From: Anaerolineales bacterium UBA2029
Lineage (GTDB): Bacteria > Chloroflexota > Anaerolineae > Aggregatilineales > Aggregatilineaceae
Length of the DNA: 7,134 nucleotides
Assembly (NCBI GenBank): GCA_002332795.1
Contig: DDBP01000371.1
Coordinates: forward strand, 1 to 7,134
Reading direction: 5' to 3'
Shown piece by piece: positions 5,217 to 7,134 of this stretch (positions within the stretch are counted from its first letter, which is position 1; every line of letters starts with the position of its first letter). The notes beneath the pieces were generated by a model. The model was given only the letters and a program-made list of their open reading frames with translations. It did no database searches and was not told the DNA's origin. A program made the translations under genes and the position numbers.

Positions 5217-5779
5217 CCCCTGCGTTGCATGGCCTCGAAACGCCGCAGTTGTTCCATCTGCGGGGGCATGATGCGAATGAAGGGGCGGGCGCGCCGGATG
5301 AGCGCGAGCGCCTCGTCGAGCGACATGCCCTGCGCCACGAAGTACGCCGCGGCCATGGTAGGCGCGCGCCCTACGCCGCCCGCGCAGTGAATGTACACCT
5401 TGCCGCCATTGCGGGTGATGCGCTCGATGAAGGCTACGCCTTCGGCCAGGTGTTCCAGCGACGGGGCAGCATCATCTACTGTCGGCAGATGACAATAGTA
5501 TGCCAGCGCCAGTCCGCGCGCCGCGTCGTCGAACTCCGCCCGCAGATTGACTCCACCGGTGATGCCCAGGGCTTCCAGCTTACGCTTGCCGCGCCGACCA
5601 TATTGCCCACCGACAAAGACCTGCGGCGTGATCTGACTGTAGCGCACCAGGGGGACACCGGTCAGCTTGGGCACGCCGCGCCCGTACAGCCAGACCAGAG
5701 TAGTGCGTAGCCCCTGCGAGCGCAGCCGGTCGGCCAGGATCGCCAGGGCTTTGCGGACAGAGCGAAGAACTGTGCGCAT
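5213..5779 (-). CDS. Dual-specificity protein phosphatase-like (cysteine phosphatase) protein
   Basis: About 188 residues with a C-terminal cysteine-phosphatase domain. The signature HCAGGVGR (HC-x5-R) places the catalytic Cys at about 132 and Arg at 138, followed by AP in place of the usual S/T. The Asp pair in LPTVDD (about 102-103) is the likely general acid. QITPQVFVGGQ (about 49-59) is the usual opening strand of DSP folds. The first 45 residues are basic with hydrophobic patches and could lie on the membrane surface. Family substrates include phosphoproteins, phosphoinositides and phosphatidylglycerol phosphate (PTPMT1-type enzymes). The position next to a membrane flippase-like gene makes a lipid substrate worth considering, but that is inference. 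I chose the ATG at 5779 (GAGAG six bases upstream) over the adjacent GTG at 5782. It follows the flippase gene by 26 bases and overlaps the next gene by four. Confidence 0.9.
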   Translation of the reverse strand: MRTVLRSVRKALAILADRLRSQGLRTTLVWLYGRGVPKLTGVPLVRYSQITPQVFVGGQYGRRGKRKLEALGITGGVNLRAEFDDAARGLALAYYCHLPTVDDAAPSLEHLAEGVAFIERITRNGGKVYIHCAGGVGRAPTMAAAYFVAQGMSLDEALALIRRARPFIRIMPPQMEQLRRFEAMQRRG

Positions 5780-5805
5780 CACGTTCTCTCACCAGAGGGG
5801 AGGAT

Positions 5806-6915
5806 TCAGTCAACGACGGGCAGGGTGACGGCGAAATCTTGCTCGGCCTCCACTGGCTCGACCACCTGAGAGGCGCGCGTGGTTGCCGGACGACCGCCCC
5901 CGCCGCGCCCCTGGTCACCGCCGGAGCGGGCGCGCACGGTGCGCACCAGGAAGACCAGCCCGCCGAGCAAAGCCAGCGCCCAGGTGAGCACGCGCATGAT
6001 GATGGCGATCACGCCTGCTTCGGCGCTGCTGACGCCAGCCAGGCCCAGGAAGAAGATGTACGCCGATTCCTTGACGCCCAGCGCCGCAATGGAGATGGGC
6101 AACATTTCCGCGACGGTCGAGAGCGCGATCATCGGCACAAAGGCGGCCAGGGGGATGGGGTCGCGCACAGCCAGCAGCACCAGGTACGTTGCGCCCATGG
6201 TCAGCGCGTTTGCCAGCAGCGAGAGCGCGAACATCGCCAGCAAGACCGCGGTGCTCCACAACTGCTGCCGCAACGCTGCCTGCAGGCTGCGCGTCATGGC
6301 CAGCAGACCGTGCAGATGCAGGCGAGCCATGATCAGGGCGATCGGTTCCATGAACCAACCCTGGCGCAGCACGATCAGTCCCACCAGCCCGCCGATGAAG
6401 GCCAGATAGACCGCCATGATGAAACCGTGCGGCACCACGCCCACTTCCAGCATGTAGGCGAAGGCGCTGGCCATGCCGAAGATGGACAGCAGGCCGATCC
6501 CGCGCTCGATGAGCACCGAGGAGGTAGAGTCGGCCACGCGCCCGGTCTTGGCGGCGGTGTCCACGGCGCGCACGGCGTCCCCGCCTACAGCGGTTGGCAG
6601 AATGGTGCTGAAGAACGCGCCCACCAGGTAGGTGCCCAGCAGACGCCGGAACGACAAATTCATGGCGCTACGACGCACCAGCAGGCTCCAGCGCAGCGAC
6701 TTGACCACGGTGCTGGTGAGCATCAGCAGCCAGGCCAAAGGGATCAGCTTCCAGTTGACGTTGACCAGCTTACCGTGATCGCGCGCGACCAGTCCGATGA
6801 CCAGTGCCATCAGACCGAAGGCGGTGATCAGACGCAACCGCATGAACCATCGTCTGTGACCAGTCTGGGGGCGCACAAGTTCACGCGGGGTGGGGGAGTG
6901 GCTGTGAGTGACCAT
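5806..6915 (-). CDS. Flippase-like membrane protein (UPF0104 / lysylphosphatidylglycerol synthase TM region family)
   Basis: A 369-residue polytopic inner-membrane protein with about eight hydrophobic segments. It belongs to the family of the MprF flippase domain and AglD-like proteins, thought to move lipids or lipid-linked sugars across the membrane. Visible motifs: SLRWSLLVRR (73-82), FFSTILPTAVGGDAVRA (101-117), SSVLIERGIGLL (132-143) and ISIAALGVKESAYIFFL (274-290), all in the usual order. No aminoacyl-transferase domain follows, so it is the stand-alone transporter part. A Gly/Arg-rich tail starts near 331 (SGGDQGRGGGGRP). The ATG at 6915 is preferred. A TTG at 6969 would extend it by 18 codons but lies about nine bases past the predicted transcription start. 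The ribosome site is weak. It is the first gene of the operon with the phosphatase and the amidotransferase-like hydrolase, under the promoter at 6985-7013. Confidence 0.9.
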   Translation of the reverse strand: MVTHSHSPTPRELVRPQTGHRRWFMRLRLITAFGLMALVIGLVARDHGKLVNVNWKLIPLAWLLMLTSTVVKSLRWSLLVRRSAMNLSFRRLLGTYLVGAFFSTILPTAVGGDAVRAVDTAAKTGRVADSTSSVLIERGIGLLSIFGMASAFAYMLEVGVVPHGFIMAVYLAFIGGLVGLIVLRQGWFMEPIALIMARLHLHGLLAMTRSLQAALRQQLWSTAVLLAMFALSLLANALTMGATYLVLLAVRDPIPLAAFVPMIALSTVAEMLPISIAALGVKESAYIFFLGLAGVSSAEAGVIAIIMRVLTWALALLGGLVFLVRTVRARSGGDQGRGGGGRPATTRASQVVEPVEAEQDFAVTLPVVD

Positions 6916-6954
6916 GATAGCGCGCTCATCGCTCGCAGATACCGGGAGACCCTC

Positions 6955-6964
6955 GCAACGTTGC
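6955..6964. promoter_or_regulatory. Palindrome GCAACGTTGC (candidate operator, copy 2)
   Basis: Identical to the palindrome at 4062-4071. Here it lies about 15-25 bases downstream of the predicted start point of the flippase operon, where a bound repressor would block elongation or initiation. Confidence 0.4.
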
Positions 6965-6984
6965 TGCAAGGTGTAGCCGCGCGG

Positions 6985-7013
6985 ATTATATCAGACGAAA
7001 TCGCCCCCGCCAA
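6985..7013 (-). promoter_or_regulatory. Promoter of the flippase-phosphatase-hydrolase operon
   Basis: On the minus strand a perfect TATAAT (6990-6985) is preceded by TGA, making an extended -10, and lies 17 bases after TTGGCG (7013-7008), four of six matches to TTGACA. Start near 6978, leader about 63 bases to the ATG at 6915. It is the best -10 in the window together with that of the DHA2 exporter. Confidence 0.65.
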
Positions 7014-7065
7014 TTGCCGACTTGGGCAGGCAGGGGTGCATTCGCCTTTTGGGGCAGAGATCTTG

Positions 7066-7134
7066 AACCGCAGAGACGCCGAGAGCGCAGAGGAAAACAA
7101 AAAAAGACTCTGTGCCTTTCTCTGTGACCTCTGC
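7066..7134. repeat. CGCAGAG-type palindromic interspersed repeat, cut by the window edge
   Basis: Starting with AACCGCAGAG, this segment has a left arm built of GCAGAG-like units (7066-7093), an A-rich middle (7094-7106) and a right arm of CTCTGTG/CTCTGC-like units (7107-7134) that is roughly its reverse complement. The outermost arms match as CGCAGAG (7069-7075) and CTCTGC (7129-7134). Repeats of this look (AACCGCAGAG ... CTCTGCGGTT) are scattered in intergenic DNA of many environmental bacteria. The final bases of the right arm lie beyond the edge. No protein is encoded. Confidence 0.7.

Noticed and set aside
6916..6969. TTG start at 6969 extending the flippase-like protein by 18 residues
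   Set aside because: It lies about nine bases after the predicted transcription start and has no ribosome site; the extension is not hydrophobic and matches nothing expected for the family.
1..7134. CRISPR arrays, tRNA or rRNA genes, transposases, phage genes
   Set aside because: No regularly spaced direct repeats, no tRNA-like T-arm/anticodon pattern, and no mobile-element protein motifs were seen on either strand.

Overview
The window is GC-rich bacterial DNA (by eye a little above 60 % GC) with no phage, plasmid, IS or CRISPR content. Seven protein genes cover most of it, six on the minus strand and one on the plus strand. The gene mix (a small heat-shock protein, two MFS exporters, a YkgJ-type cysteine-cluster protein, a UPF0104 flippase-like membrane protein, a dual-specificity phosphatase and a class I amidotransferase-like hydrolase), the base composition, and a CGCAGAG-type interspersed repeat at the right edge suggest a free-living environmental bacterium. 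Chloroflexota is my best guess, but it is an inference and not proven by any marker gene.

Left part (1-3715, all minus strand, so read right to left): a 14-TM DHA2-type exporter (2252-3715) comes first, then a divergent 12-TM MFS protein (816-2081), then an Hsp20/alpha-crystallin chaperone (193-660) closed by a clear intrinsic terminator (125-154). The 170-base gap between the two MFS genes is dense with signals: a consensus -35, an intrinsic terminator, and a 33-codon open frame that runs through the terminator and overlaps the downstream GTG start by four bases. The 155-base gap before hsp20 carries a 17-bp composite inverted repeat around a possible extended -10.

Middle (3716-4083): a 368-base divergent control region with a minus-strand promoter for the DHA2 exporter and a very good sigma70-type plus-strand promoter. 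The spacer of the plus-strand promoter holds one arm of a perfect 12-bp inverted repeat. That promoter implies a leader of about 235 bases ahead of the YkgJ-family gene (4084-4527).

Right part (4524-7134): a minus-strand operon of flippase-like protein, dual-specificity phosphatase and gamma-glutamyl-GABA-hydrolase-like protein (6915 down to 4524). It has a strong extended -10 promoter at 6985-7013 and ends tail to tail with the YkgJ-family gene, both stops lying in one TTAA. A 10-bp palindrome, GCAACGTTGC, occurs exactly twice, once just before the YkgJ-family start and once in the leader of this operon. Its core AACGTTG occurs four times, always between genes.

I see no obviously new multi-gene system. 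The most interesting material is regulatory: the MFS leader/attenuator, the two long inverted-repeat operator candidates, the shared palindrome, and the pairing of a membrane lipid-flippase-like protein with a phosphatase.
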